Assembly (NCBI RefSeq): GCF_001613045.1
Contig: NZ_BDBP01000016.1
Span: forward strand, 62,001 to 126,000
Direction: 5' to 3'
Source of the DNA: Nocardia lijiangensis NBRC 108240
GTDB lineage: Bacteria > Actinomycetota > Actinomycetes > Mycobacteriales > Mycobacteriaceae
DNA length: 64,000 nt
A model generated the notes under the pieces. The model saw only the letters and a list, made by a program, of their open reading frames with translations. It searched no databases and was not told the DNA's origin. Below are positions 29,461-40,200 of the stretch, in pieces; the first letter of the stretch is position 1, and each line of letters begins with the position of its first letter. The position numbers were made by a program, and so were the translations under genes.

Positions 29461-29799
29461 CTACTTGATCTGGTTCTGCTGACGCTCGATCTCGGCTTTC
29501 CGCCCGGCATCGAGACTTTCGAACGTATCCGCGCAGTACCGCAGCGTTTTCGGTAGCGCCTCGGTCGTTTCGACGATCTTCTGCAGGCTGTCGGTGATCC
29601 GATCGTGCAGCGAGCCCACCATCAGATCCGCGTACCACCCGACGAAAACCCCATAGCCGTCATCCAACTTGGCGACATAGTCAGCGGCCTGCTTGGCATT
29701 GCCGACGTTCTCGAGCGTCGATTCGACCGCGCTGGCATGCGCGCGTACCTTCTCCGGATCGACGACGACGTCATCGCTATTCCACATCTCTGTCCTCAT
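29461..29799 (-). CDS. EspC-like (DUF2580-type) ESX-secretion-associated protein (112 aa)
   Basis: A small helical protein whose N-terminal pattern VVVDPEKVRAHASAVE matches the start of EspC/DUF2580 proteins, the co-secreted partners of type VII systems. A W-Y-A turn (VGWYADLM) lies between two long amphipathic helices. The preferred ATG at 29799 sits in an ATGA overlap with the stop of the small upstream ORF, suggesting translational coupling; an in-frame ATG at 29808 is the alternative. It probably pairs with the WXG-like product of the next gene. No ESX core components (EccC, EccD, MycP) are in the window, so export would rely on machinery encoded elsewhere. Confidence 0.75.
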   Translation of the reverse strand: MRTEMWNSDDVVVDPEKVRAHASAVESTLENVGNAKQAADYVAKLDDGYGVFVGWYADLMVGSLHDRITDSLQKIVETTEALPKTLRYCADTFESLDAGRKAEIERQQNQIK

Positions 29800-29927
29800 C
29801 CCAGCCATGACTTCTTGCCGAAGTACTCGCCATCCCCATCCGGCTCGTCAGGCGTGACGATCTGATCCAGATCGCAGATTCCCCCACGGCACGGCTCGGA
29901 TCGAAGCCGACCATCGACACCTCCCAC
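29796..29927 (-). CDS. Very small protein ending in YFGKKSWL, coupled to the EspC-like gene
   Basis: About 43 residues from a GTG at 29927, acidic and without hydrophobic segments, ending IVTPDEPDGDGEYFGKKSWLG. Its TGA overlaps the next gene's ATG (ATGA), and codon usage is like its neighbours. The start is uncertain. An ATG in another frame (start near 29914) opens MVGFDPSRA, which would need a frameshift to reach the conserved-looking tail, so the gene may be partly damaged. I do not recognise a named family; the coupling suggests a role with the ESX-type proteins. Confidence 0.4.
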   Translation of the reverse strand: MGGVDGRLRSEPCRGGICDLDQIVTPDEPDGDGEYFGKKSWLG

Positions 29928-30119
29928 CCGTCCGGTCCGATCGAACTCTGTCAACGAAACCCGCACCACGCAACTCACAGTGCGAACCTTCGGTTTCGTT
30001 CTCTGGATTAGACGCGCCGCCGACCCGTTCGGTTCCATCGCGTTTCAGCCACCGTGGAGCTGCGCGAGCGCCATCCCCGAGCCTTCTCGCGGACCGCCTT
30101 CTCGTGCACTACATCTGGC

Positions 30120-30350
30120 TCACATCTTGTTGCTCGTTCGCAGGTGAGGCCGCAGTCGTAGTCCCGCAGGCTCGGGGGTGAGGGTTTCGCGGACGTCGAG
30201 TCGGTAGTCCGGGTCGGGTTCCAGGTCGAACTGGTGCAGGATCGCAGCCAACGCGACAGTGATCTCGACCGGCGGCAGCACAGCCTCCCGGCCCACTCGA
30301 GTCCGCGCCCACACCCGCGAACCACCACCGAACGATACGCAACCTGCACC
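30120..30350 (-). pseudogene. Cytochrome P450, C-terminal remnant
   Basis: The minus-strand frame carries a heme-loop-like FGGGSRV followed by a standard P450 tail (VALAAILHQFDLEPDPDYRLDVRE, LTPEPAGLRLR). The ligand position that should read RVCIG reads RVWART, so the heme cysteine is lost. Nothing upstream shows I-helix or ExxR motifs. The rest of 29928-30660 contains no convincing gene. It resembles a different P450 class from the intact P450 at 31864, so it is not a simple duplicate of it. Confidence 0.6.
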
Positions 30351-30660
30351 ACGAGTTACCTCGAACGCTCGGGTAATGGCTCCCCATATCGCGCGTTCGG
30401 TTTGGTGACGCCCGCATGGAGCGGGCCGAGCGCCAGCTCGACGAACTGCTCGCCGAAACACACCAGGGCGCATTGGTGCCCGAGAGCTAGCGCACCCGTC
30501 GGACCTGAGCCCGACCAGCATGGCATGACGGGAGTCCCTGTCAACCCGGTCGCGATCTTCTGAACGTATCACCGGGTTCACCCGCACCTGCCCGGCCAGT
30601 GGTGGCCCAGGGCAGGTGTTCCTCGCCCACTGCAAGTGATCCGCGCATCAGTCATACTGT

Positions 30661-30689
30661 TGACAGCCGTTGTCTCCCAACATATTTGA
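30661..30689 (+). promoter_or_regulatory. Sigma-70-type promoter candidate for the small secreted protein
   Basis: TTGACA at 30661-30666 and TATTTG at 30684-30689 are separated by 17 bp. This would start transcription about 50 nt before the ATG at 30750. A second TTGACA overlaps at 30687-30692. The -35 box is perfect; the -10 box is only half-matching. Confidence 0.4.
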
Positions 30690-30749
30690 CAACGCTAAAG
30701 TGCGATCGATCAGTGTAGTCGGCCGGGCGGCGGCCGAGAGAGGGAAATC

Positions 30750-31085
30750 ATGGGATTGCCAAATAAATTCGACAAGGCCGCCGGTGCGGGCATCGCGGCG
30801 CTGGCACTGTTCGCGCTGCTGCCCGGTACCGCACAGGCGGCCATCGGCCGGGCCTCCTACATCACCGTGGCGGGAGAGATCTTGTCGATCACACAGCCGG
30901 ACAGCGGCGCCTGTATCCAATTGCAGGATGCCACAGTACGTTTCGAGAACGGCACCAGCGACCGGGCCTACCTGTTCGGCGATTCCGCGTGCGGTGCGGG
31001 AACCGAGATCGAGGGTGTCGACCTCATCTGGAAAGCTCCGGCCGGGGTGCAGGCCCTGTCCGTGCGCTTCGAGCCAACCGGGTAG
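30750..31085 (+). CDS. Small secreted protein of unknown function (111 aa)
   Basis: A Sec signal peptide is clear: charged start (MGLPNKFDK), hydrophobic core (GIAALALFALL), and cleavage predicted after TAQA at about residue 30. The mature part is about 80 residues with two cysteines (CIQLQ and SACG) likely to form a disulfide, and a predicted beta-rich fold. The ATG has a GAGAGGGAAATC site. It is the only plus-strand gene among the biosynthetic genes and has its own promoter candidate. No family recognised; similar short exported proteins are common in Nocardia. Confidence 0.75.
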   Translation: MGLPNKFDKAAGAGIAALALFALLPGTAQAAIGRASYITVAGEILSITQPDSGACIQLQDATVRFENGTSDRAYLFGDSACGAGTEIEGVDLIWKAPAGVQALSVRFEPTG

Positions 31086-31160
31086 CCCGCGACATCGACG
31101 CCGGAAAGACCTGAAAGCCGCCCTTCCGCAATGAATTGTGCGGCGACGGCGGCGTGGTCG

Positions 31161-31497
31161 CTAGGCGACCATGAGTACGATCTTGCCTTGGATATGCCCT
31201 CGTGTGGCGCGTTCGTGCGCCGCCCTGGTGTCCGCGAGCGGGAACGTGCTGTCGATCGCAACCCGAGACTGTGACACCCAGCTTCGCGGTCTTTTCGTCG
31301 TCGTAGTCGCCGAGGAACACCGGGCACAGGACACCACCGCGCTCGAGCGTGCGCAGGAACCGACTGCTGGCGTGGCCGCCGACGGCGTCGAGGACAAGGT
31401 CGACCTCGTGCACGAGCTCCTCGGGACAGCTCTTGATGTAGTCGATCAACTGGTCGGCGCCGAGTTCATGCAGGGACGATCGGAGGGTGGTCGCGTC
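31161..31497 (-). pseudogene. Medium-chain dehydrogenase/quinone oxidoreductase, frameshifted C-terminal remnant
   Basis: Two minus-strand frames together give the C-terminal half of a zinc-type MDR/quinone oxidoreductase. The first has LGADQLIDY, then VDLVLDAVGG and LRTLERGGVLCPV. After GVTVS the homology moves to the next frame and ends FPLADTRAAHERATRGHIQGKIVL. The frameshift lies near 31275, and the N-terminal catalytic domain is missing. At about 31497 the homology is abruptly joined to an unrelated coding remnant. It is clearly inactive. Confidence 0.75.
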
Positions 31498-31720
31498 GCC
31501 GGTAGTCGGCGCGGGCGTTGGCGCAGCGGTCGCGGATCGCGGTGGCGTGTGCAGAGGGGTTACCGGCGTCGGCGAGCGCGGCGCCCATCGCGTCGCTGTC
31601 ACCGCTGTCCAGGAGGCCATCGAGCACCACCCACCGGTTGCTGACGTTGTGGTCGCTGACCGGCCAGATCCAGCCCATTGCGCTCCGGTCTGCCGCAGGG
31701 GCGGCGCCGACGGTCGCCGC
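31498..31720 (-). pseudogene. Remnant of an unrecognised protein
   Basis: An open minus-strand stretch with coding-like composition (WVVLDGLLDSGDSDAMGAALADAGNP and ATAIRDRCANARADY) is fused without a stop to the MDR remnant. The family is not recognised. Together with its neighbours it shows that 31.1-31.8 kb is a graveyard of partial genes between the P450 and the small secreted protein. The remaining bases to 31863 hold nothing supportable. Confidence 0.35.
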
Positions 31721-31863
31721 ATGCAGGGCGCCGATCGGATCGGAGGCCGATTTCGCGAGGATTCGGCGAGGGCCAGTCCACTGACGTCGCAGCACCCATC
31801 CCCGGTCGCATGGCCGCGGTGTTGCGTAGCCCATCCTGGCCAATAGGGCGCCCGACACAGAAG

Positions 31864-33201
31864 CTAGTCAGCAGTGAGTTTGGCGGGCATGGAGCGGTAG
31901 GCGTGCAGGTTGATCAGGCGACGCGGGATCGGCGGGCCGTCCAAGCGCAGATCCGGATATCGCTCGAAGAGGGTCCGCAGCGCGATGACGCCTTCCATTC
32001 GGGCCAGCCGGTATCCCAAGCAGCCGTGCACCCCGCCGCTGAACGCGAGATGATCCGCGGCGTTGATCCTGGTCACGTCGAATCGTTCGGGATCAGGGAA
32101 GACGCCGGGGTCGTAGTTTGCGCCCGCCAATGACAGTAAAACCAGAGAACCGCGCTTGATGTGCTGATCGGCGATGTCGACGTCACAGTTGGCGAGCCGG
32201 CCGGTCATCCGCACGGGGCAGTCATAGCGCAGGATTTCCTCGATCGCGTCCGGCCACAGCTCAGGCTTCGCCATCAGCAGTTTCAGCTGATCCGGATGGC
32301 TGGTCAGCAGGGCGATTCCATTGCCGAGCAGGTTCACCGTCGTCAGGAATCCGGCGTCCAGCAGCAGGGCGGCGTTGGCCGTCTGCTCGCGGCGGGTGAG
32401 CTCACGACTTGTCGCAAGCACAGTGAGCAGGTCATCGCCCGGTTCGGCGGTGAGCTTGTCGATGCGCTGGTCGAAATATTGCTTGACCTCGGCCAGTTCG
32501 TCGGTGGCGTGGCGATACGTGGTCCAGGTCAGGGCGCGGTCGACCAGCGGCGCACTGTTGAGACCCCACCTCAGCAGGGTCGAATGCATGTCCGCGGGAA
32601 GCCCGAGAATCTCGGCGATGATCGCGACGGGCACCTGTGCGGCGAAGTCCTCGATCAGGTCCGGTCGCGGCTTCGACTCCAGGCGTTCGAGTAGCCCATC
32701 GGTCACTTCGACGGCCCTTTGCTCCAATTCGGCGATCGCACCCGGGCTGAATGCCTGCCCGACCAGGCGCCGGTACCGGGTGTGTTCCGGCGGATCGGTC
32801 ACCAGCATCGAGGGCGGTTCGCTGAGGTTGGGAAGTTCCTGATCCGTCTTGGTCAACACCCAGCGGACCGGCTTCGGAATGATCGGATGGTTGGGCGTGA
32901 CCACGCCGAAGCGATTGTCTCGCAGGATGCGACGGCACAAATCGTAGTCCGTGGTGACGTACGTCCCCGACAATTTGGGCAGACGGCCCCGCTGTCGGAT
33001 CTCCTCGATGAACGGCGACGTGCCGAGTAAGCGATCCTGGCCGAAGGCGATTTGTGCGAGGGGATCGCCGCGACGCGCCGACCACAGCAGGTAGGACCGC
33101 ATTATGCCGTGTATGAGCAGCCACCGAATCCACGCGCGAGTCAGCATTACCGCCTTTCGGTCCGACATCGCGCTCATGATGGGTAATGATAGCCAGATCA
33201 T
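31864..33201 (-). CDS. Cytochrome P450 with leucine at the I-helix acid position (445 aa)
   Basis: A bacterial class I-type P450. Heme ligand Cys394 lies in FSGGVHGCLG, and the ExxR motif is E322-I-L-R325. The I-helix reads DAGFLTTVN, where the usual AGHETT/AGxDT acid is Leu286 before Thr287. The K helix and C-terminal features are normal and the length is typical. The gene starts 93 nt after the NRPS stop on the same strand, so tailoring of the NRPS product (hydroxylation or a coupling reaction) is likely. Start choice is uncertain: ATG at 33201 has a weak AAGGCG site, with in-frame ATGs at 33177 and 33168 and a GTG at 33273. Electron-transfer partners (ferredoxin, reductase) are not encoded nearby. 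Confidence 0.92.
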   Translation of the reverse strand: MIWLSLPIMSAMSDRKAVMLTRAWIRWLLIHGIMRSYLLWSARRGDPLAQIAFGQDRLLGTSPFIEEIRQRGRLPKLSGTYVTTDYDLCRRILRDNRFGVVTPNHPIIPKPVRWVLTKTDQELPNLSEPPSMLVTDPPEHTRYRRLVGQAFSPGAIAELEQRAVEVTDGLLERLESKPRPDLIEDFAAQVPVAIIAEILGLPADMHSTLLRWGLNSAPLVDRALTWTTYRHATDELAEVKQYFDQRIDKLTAEPGDDLLTVLATSRELTRREQTANAALLLDAGFLTTVNLLGNGIALLTSHPDQLKLLMAKPELWPDAIEEILRYDCPVRMTGRLANCDVDIADQHIKRGSLVLLSLAGANYDPGVFPDPERFDVTRINAADHLAFSGGVHGCLGYRLARMEGVIALRTLFERYPDLRLDGPPIPRRLINLHAYRSMPAKLTAD

Positions 33202-33294
33202 ATGATTTGCGCCTTGTTTGCACGGTTGGCCGGTTCTGTCGACGATGTTGCTGGGAGCCCCGCCTCGGGGCACTGCTCGACGATTCGGTTCCGG

Positions 33295-36200
33295 CTAGGT
33301 GGTGAGGGTCGATCGGAAGTGCTCTGTGAGGACCAGTCCAATTGCGCGGAGCGCGTCGGGTTCGGTCATCCGTTCGTGCCGAGTGGGAATGTCGTGTTCG
33401 GTGATATTGCCGGTGATGTGGTCGTTCCATGCGAGCGCCGGACAGGGGTCGTCGTCCGTGTGGTCGGCGGCGTTGAAGTAGATCAGGTCACCGTCGAAGA
33501 GTGCCGGCCGGTGGTTCCAGGCGAGGTCGACCAGTCGGGTGTAGTCCTCACGCAGGATCACGAGATGTTCGGGGGTCACGGCCGTGAGGAGCCCGCCTTG
33601 GCGATGCAGCAACTCGATTGCGGCCTCGATGGTGAGGTCGGCGGGGTCCTGAGGTACGGCGAGGCCGCCGAACTCGGCGAGCATGTCCCCGATGCTCGGT
33701 GTGGGAGCGCGCACGCTGCGGGCGGTGACGACGCGGGTGTCCATCATGGCCAGGGTGGCGACAGGGTCGCCTTCGCTGCGGAGTTGGACGGCGATCGCGT
33801 GGGCGATGGTGCCGCCGAGTGAGTAGCCGAGCAAGTGGTAGGGGCCGTGCGGTTGGACGGCCCGGATCTCCTGTACGTAGCGATCGACGAGCCGGTCGAG
33901 CGTTTCGTACCGTGCGGTGGGCTCGGTGAACGCCGGGGACTGCAGCCCTCGGACGGGGCGGTCGGGGTCGAGGTGCTGCACGAGTCCGCTGAAACCCCAG
34001 GCCAATCCGATGGCTGGATGGACGCAGAACAGTGGCGGGCCGGTTCCGGCGGCGCGCAGCGGGAGCATGACCGAGAGTGCTTCGCCGGGTTCTTGTTCGT
34101 CGATGATGTGCTGGCGGGTGTCGATGCGGTGGGCCAGTAACTGCGGCGTCGGGTCGGTGAAGATCCACTGAACCGGCACGTCGACACCGGTCGACTCCGC
34201 CAGCCGCGCCACCAGTTCGGTAGCGGCCAGCGAGTTGCCGCCGAGGGTGAAGAAGCCGTCGTCGACACCGGCTCGATCGATGTCGAGGGTTTGAGCGAAA
34301 GCGTCGCAGACGGTGGCCTCGAGTGGCGTGGACGGTGACCGGAAGCGGGAGGGGCGCTGGTCGGGTGGGGGCAGGGCTTTGTAGTCGAGTTTGCCGGTGG
34401 TGGTGCGGGGGATCCGGTCCAGCACCATGATCGAGGACGGGATCATGTGGGTGGGTAGTCGGTTTGCGAGGCGGGTGATCAGTGCGGTGGTGTCGGGTGT
34501 GGTGTGGGGGGTGGGTACGACGTAGCCGATGAGTTGGTTGGTTCCGTTGGGTTGGGCATGGACTGTGACGGCTGCGTGGGTGATATCCGGGCAGCTGCGC
34601 AGCGCGCTCTCGATCTCCCCGGGTTCGACGCGGTTGCCCTGGATCTCGAGTTGTCGGTCGCTGCGGCCCTGGTAGTGCAATGTTCGGTCGGCGGTCCACG
34701 CGACCAGGTCGCCGGTGCGATAGATGCGCGTCCCGGCCGGCCCGTACGGGTCGGGGATGAATCGGGCTGCTGTCGTCGCGGGTTGCTTGTGGTAGCCGCG
34801 GGCCAGGCCTGGTCCGGACAGATACAGTTCGCCGACTACCCCGGGTGGGACGGGGCACAGTCTGCGGTCGAGTACGACGGCGGTGAATCCGCGTATCGGG
34901 CTGCCGATCGCCATCGGGCTGTCTGTGCTCGTGGTCGAGGGAGTGTCCGCGCAGCTCGTGATCGTGGTTTCGGTAGCCCCGTAGCAGCTGATCACTGTGC
35001 GGCCCGGTGTCCATTGGTTCGCCAGGTCCGGTGGGCAGGTCTCGCCGCCGAGGACCAGGGTGCCGAGGGTGCCGACGAGTCCGTCGGGGTGCATTGATGC
35101 AAGCACCGTCGGGGTCATCGCGGCATGGGTGACGCGTTCGGTGTTGATCACCCCGGCCAGTTCGGGGCCGGCGGCCACCGGTGGTGGAGCGAGGATCAGG
35201 GTGGCTCCGGCGGCGGCGGCGCCGAGCCATTCGAGGATCGAGACGTCGAAGCTCACCGAGGCAGCCGCCAGCATTCGGGAGGTCGGGGTGAGGCGGAACC
35301 GTTCCCGCGTGTCGGCGGCCAGGTTCGCTATCCCGGTGTGGGTGACCACGACCCCTTTGGGGGTCCCGGTGGAGCCCGAGGTGTAGATCAGGTAAGCGGG
35401 GTGCTGCGGTCGTAGCGTGGTTGTTCGTTCGGGGTCGGTGACCGCGGCAGGGGACGCCGACGCTGTCGCCGAGGCGAAAGAGGGGTCGTCGAGGACGAGC
35501 CATCTGGTGGTGTCCGGTAGCTGGTTTCGGTGGGCCCCGAGGGTCAGCCCGACGGCGGCGCCGGAATCGGTCAGAATGCTGGTGATCCGGTCGTGCGGAT
35601 GGGCGGGGTCGATTTGAACGAACGCGCCGCCGGTCTTGGCGACCGCCCATACGGCGAGCACAGCCTCGATGGAGCGCGGCAACGCCACGACCACGAACGA
35701 TTCCGGCCCTATCCCGGCATTGATCAGTACCCGCGCCCACCGGTTCGAGGTTTCCTCGAGTTCGCGGTAGGACAGTCGTGTGCCGCTGCATACCACCGCT
35801 TCGGTGTCCAGCGTCATCGCGGCCGTCAACACCTGCGGCAACACCGACATCGCCTCGCCGGGAGGACCGTGAACGGGTACCAGCGCTGCTCGCTCGACCG
35901 GCGATAGCAGCTGTAGTCGGTTGAGGGGGAGTTCGATATGTGTGGCCAGGGTGTCGAGCACTCGCAGCACCCGGTCGGCGATGGCGTCGATCTGGTGCCG
36001 TGTGAACAGTTCGGGCAGGTATTTGAAAGTCAAGTGCAGCCGGGTGTCGTGCTGGACCATCAGGCCGAGCGGAAAGTGCGCCGCGTCACGGCCGTGCACG
36101 TCCAGGACGCGCATTCCGGCGATATCGGTGTCTTCGGACAGCCCGGCCGAGTCGATCGGGTAGGACTCGAACACGGTCGCGGTGTCGAATATCGCGGCGG

Positions 36201-37212
36201 GGCCGGCCACCTGTTGGATGCGGGCGAGTCCGAGGTGGTGATGGTCGAGCATCGCGCCTTGCTCGGTGTGTATTCGCCGTAGCAGCTGGGCGAGGTTTTC
36301 GCGGTGGTCGAGCCGGACCCGCACGGGCACCGTGTTGATGAACAGCCCGATCATCGATTCGATACCGGGGATCTTTGGCGACCGCCCGGAGACTGTGGTG
36401 CCGAAGACCACATCTTCGCGGGCGGTCGCGCTCGCGAGCACGATCGCCCAGGCGGCTTGGACGACGGTGTTGAGGGTGGTCTCTTGCTGGTGGGCCACGG
36501 CGACCAGGGCCGCGGTGCGGTGTTCGCTCAGCCGCACCTGGACCTCACGCGCGGCAGCGGACTGCTGGCGGCCGCGGGCTTCGGGCGCCAGCAGAGTCGG
36601 CTCGGTGACGCCCTCGAGTGTCCGCGCCCACGCGGTTTCCGCCGCGTCCTGATCCTGGGCCTCGAGCCACATCAGGTAGTCGCGGTAGGGACGCACCTGG
36701 GCCAGCGTCCCGGGGTCGCTCTCGGTCGCGTAGAGGGTCAGCAGTTCCCGGGTCAGCAGTGGCGTGGACCAACCGTCGATCAGGATGTGATGAATGGTCA
36801 ATACCAACTGGTACCGCTGGGGGCCGGTGGCAACAAGTGTCAGTCGCAGCAGCGGCGCCGCGGTCATGTCGAAGTGGCGGTCGTTGTCCATGAGCCGATC
36901 GAGCGCGGCCGCGGTGTCGGAGCACTCGGCCAAGTCGATCCGGGTGAACGGCACCTCGACATGCCGATGTACCACCTGAACCGGATCGCTGGCGCCGTCG
37001 CGCACGAACGCGGTCCGCAGGTTCGGGTGCCGTGTGACGAGCGTCTGCACCGCACGGCGTAACCGGTCCGCGTCGACGCGCCCGCCGAGTTCGATACAGA
37101 GTTGCACGATGTAGCCGTCGCGGGCGTCGGCGGCGAGCTGGGCATGGAACAACAGCCCCGCCTGCAGCGGTGTGAGCGGCCAGATATCGTCCAGTGCCGG
37201 ATGCTGGGCCTC
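33295..37212 (-). other. NRPS module 4: C - A4 - T4 - TE
   Basis: C4 has HHILIDGW at residue 4551. A4 reads D-V-L-A-V-G-C-I-T-K; its A5 motif is YGATE instead of YGPTE and its A8 motif is GNRVEPGE, so it is the most divergent A domain here. T4 Ser5404 is in GGNSL. The TE has S5541 (GYSLGG), an Asp in MMDTR, and a candidate His in the TRHERMTEP segment. Confidence 0.85.
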
Positions 37213-40200
37213 GAGCCGGTTGATCGCGGCCTGGTCGAGGTCGACGAGGCCGATGTCGGAGGGCGTCAGGCCCCCGGCCCCAGGCCGGGACGCGTGAGCG
37301 GCGAGAGCCGTCACCGCGTCGCGCCACAGGTCCGCGAGGTCGGTGACCTCGGCGGAAGTGAGCAGGCCGGCCGGATAGTCCCAGGTCGCGGTCAGAGCCG
37401 GCCCGTCCGGGGTGTCCACGGTGATCGCGTTGACGGCCAGCAGAGCTGCTATGGCCGCGTCGGGATTCTGCACACCGCCGCGGTTGGAGTCGCCTTCGGC
37501 GGGCATCCACTCGCTGTCGCGCAACGCTTCCGGAATGGTGTCGAACCGGCCCAGATAGTTGAAGCTCACCTGCGGGTCGGGCAGGGCACCCAGAATGCGG
37601 GCGGTATCGGCGTTGAGGTAGCGCAGCAGCCCATAGCCGATCCCGCGGTCGGGAACCTGGCGGAGTTGTTCCTTGATCGATTTGATGACGGCTCCGGCGG
37701 CAGCCCCAGCGGCGAACGCGTCGTCGATGTCGATGTCGGCCAGGTCGAGCCGCACCGGGTAGGTGGTGGTGAACCATCCGACGGTGCGGGTGAGATCGGC
37801 ACCCGGGAGCACCGTGTCGTGGCGACCGTGGCTTTCGAGGGTGAGCAGTGTCTCGGTGACCGTGTTGCCGTGGCGCCGCTGCCATCGAGTCAACGCCAGC
37901 GCGAGCCCGGCGACGAGGGCATCGTCCACGTTGCCGTGGAACGCCCCGGGCAGTGTGGTGAGTACGGCGCGGGTCACCGCGGTAGGTAACCGCACCTCGA
38001 CAGTGGCGAGGGTGCCCTGCACGTCCACGACCGGGTCGAGAGGGCGGGCCCCGATCGCCGGATCAGCAGCGCTGAGCGTGGACCGCCACCAGTCGAGTTC
38101 ATCGAGGTTCCCCGCGGCGGTGTCCAGGCCGTGCGCCCAGCGTCGCATCGACGTACCGACCGGCGCGAGCCGCGGCGGTTGCCCGGCACTCACCTGGGCC
38201 CATGCCGCAGCGAGGTCGGGCACGAGGATCCGCCACGACACGCCGTCGGTGACCAGATGGTGCACGACGACGAGCAGCCGCCCCGGCTGTCCGGGCGAGT
38301 CGAACCACACCATCTGGAGCATGACTCCCGCCCCGGGGTCGAGGCGCTCGGCGGCCGCATTCGCCTCCGCGTCGACAATCGCGGCGAACGCGCTGCTGTC
38401 CGGTGCCGCATCCACCGACGCGTGCCGGATCAGCCCGGCAGCGGATACCCCGGCCGGGGGTACCTGCAATGCCCAACCCGATGGATACTCGGGGTCGGGG
38501 TGCAATCGGGCCCGCAGCATGTCGTGGTGATCGATCACCGCTTGCACGGTGGCGCTGATTCCGGCGATGTCGATGCCGGTCGGCAGAGTGAGCATCACCC
38601 ACTGGCAGAAGCAGTCGAATCCGCCGCGCTCGAACAACCAGCACATGATCGGCGTCGCCGGCATCGGACCCACACCCCCGCCGGGCAATTCCGACGGAAG
38701 GGCGGTCGCCGCGGCGCTGTCGCGCACGGCGATCCGGGCCAGCCCGGCGACCGTTTTACACTCGAACACATCACGCACGGAGAACACCAGACCCGCCGCC
38801 CTGGCGTAGGTCACCAACTGGATCGACACAATACTGTCACCGCCGAGAGCGAAGAACGAATCATCGAGGCCGACCGTATCGACACCCAGTACCTCGGCGA
38901 ACAGTCCCGCCAGCGTCGACTCCACGTCGGTGACCGGTGCCCGGAATCCGGCTCGGCTCCTGTGGAATTCGGGCTCGGGCAGTGCGGCACGGTCGAGTTT
39001 GCCGTTCTTCGTCATCGGCAGCTCGTCCAGCATCACCACGGTCGCAGGCACCATATGCGGGGCCAACCGCTGCGCCGCGAATGCGAGGACGGCAGCCGGG
39101 TCCAGGTCGGCGCCGGACTCGGGCACCACGTACCCGATCAACCGCTCGCCGGTGCCCGGGCCTCGGTCCACGGTCGCTACCGCGCGGGCCACACCCGGGC
39201 AGGCGACCAGAGCCGATTCGACCTCGCCGAGCTCGATGCGGAAACCACGAATCTCGACCTGGAAATCCGAGCGGCCCATATAGTCCAGGACCAGGTCCCC
39301 TTCCGGTTGCCGCCGCCAGCGCACCAGGTCCCCGGTCCGATACATGCGTTGTCCCGGGGCTGCGAACGGATCGGCGACGAACCGCGACGCTGTCAGATCC
39401 ATCCGGTTGTGGTAACCGCGAGCCAGACCCGGACCCGCGAGATACAACTCACCCACAACCCCGACCGGTACCGGCCGCAAGCACGCGTCGAGCACAACGT
39501 CACCGACGCCGCGGATCGGCCCGCCGATCGTCACCGGCGCCGACGGGTCCAGCGCCGCACTGATATTCGTCATGATGGTGGTCTCGGTCGGGCCATATCC
39601 GTTGTGGAACGCTCGGCCCGGCGCCCACCGGACGACCAGTCCCGGCGGGCAGGCTTCGCCGCCGGCGACGAGCACCCGCAGGCCATCCAGGCCCGTCGGG
39701 TCGACCGACCCCAGCGCCGACGGGGTGATGAAGGCGTGCGACACCCGCTGCTCGATCATCAAGCGCCGCAGCTCTTCTCCGCCGTATATAGTTGTCGGCG
39801 CGATCACCAGTGTCGCCGTGGCCTCGATCGCCATCAACTGTTCGAGCACGGCCGCGTCGAAGCTCGGTGAGGCGAGGTGCAGGATCCGCGCCGACGGCCC
39901 CACCGCGTACCGGTCACGTTGCTCGGCAGCGAAGTTCGCCAGTCCGGTGTGGGTGATGATCACGCCTTTGGGCCGCCCGGTGGATCCGGAGGTGTACATG
40001 ACGTACACCGGGTGGGCCACATGCAGCGGTACTTTTCGTTCAGCCGGCGTGATGGCCGCCGCGGAGGTGGTGGCGAGATCGGCTCGAAGCTCGGGGGCGT
40101 CGAGTATCAGCCAGTCGATCATGCCGGACAGCTCTGCCGCTACCGTCGATACCGTGATACCGATCCGGGTGCCGGAATCGGTCAGCATGAACGCGATCCG

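Noticed and set aside
30356..30635. Extension of the P450 relic upstream to make a longer gene
   Set aside because: The frame stays open, but no I-helix, ExxR or meander motif appears; only the C-terminal tail is supportable.
33202..33273. P450 start at the GTG at 33273
   Set aside because: The extra 24 residues are unlike P450 N-termini and there is no ribosome site; the ATG at 33201 or those just after it fit better.
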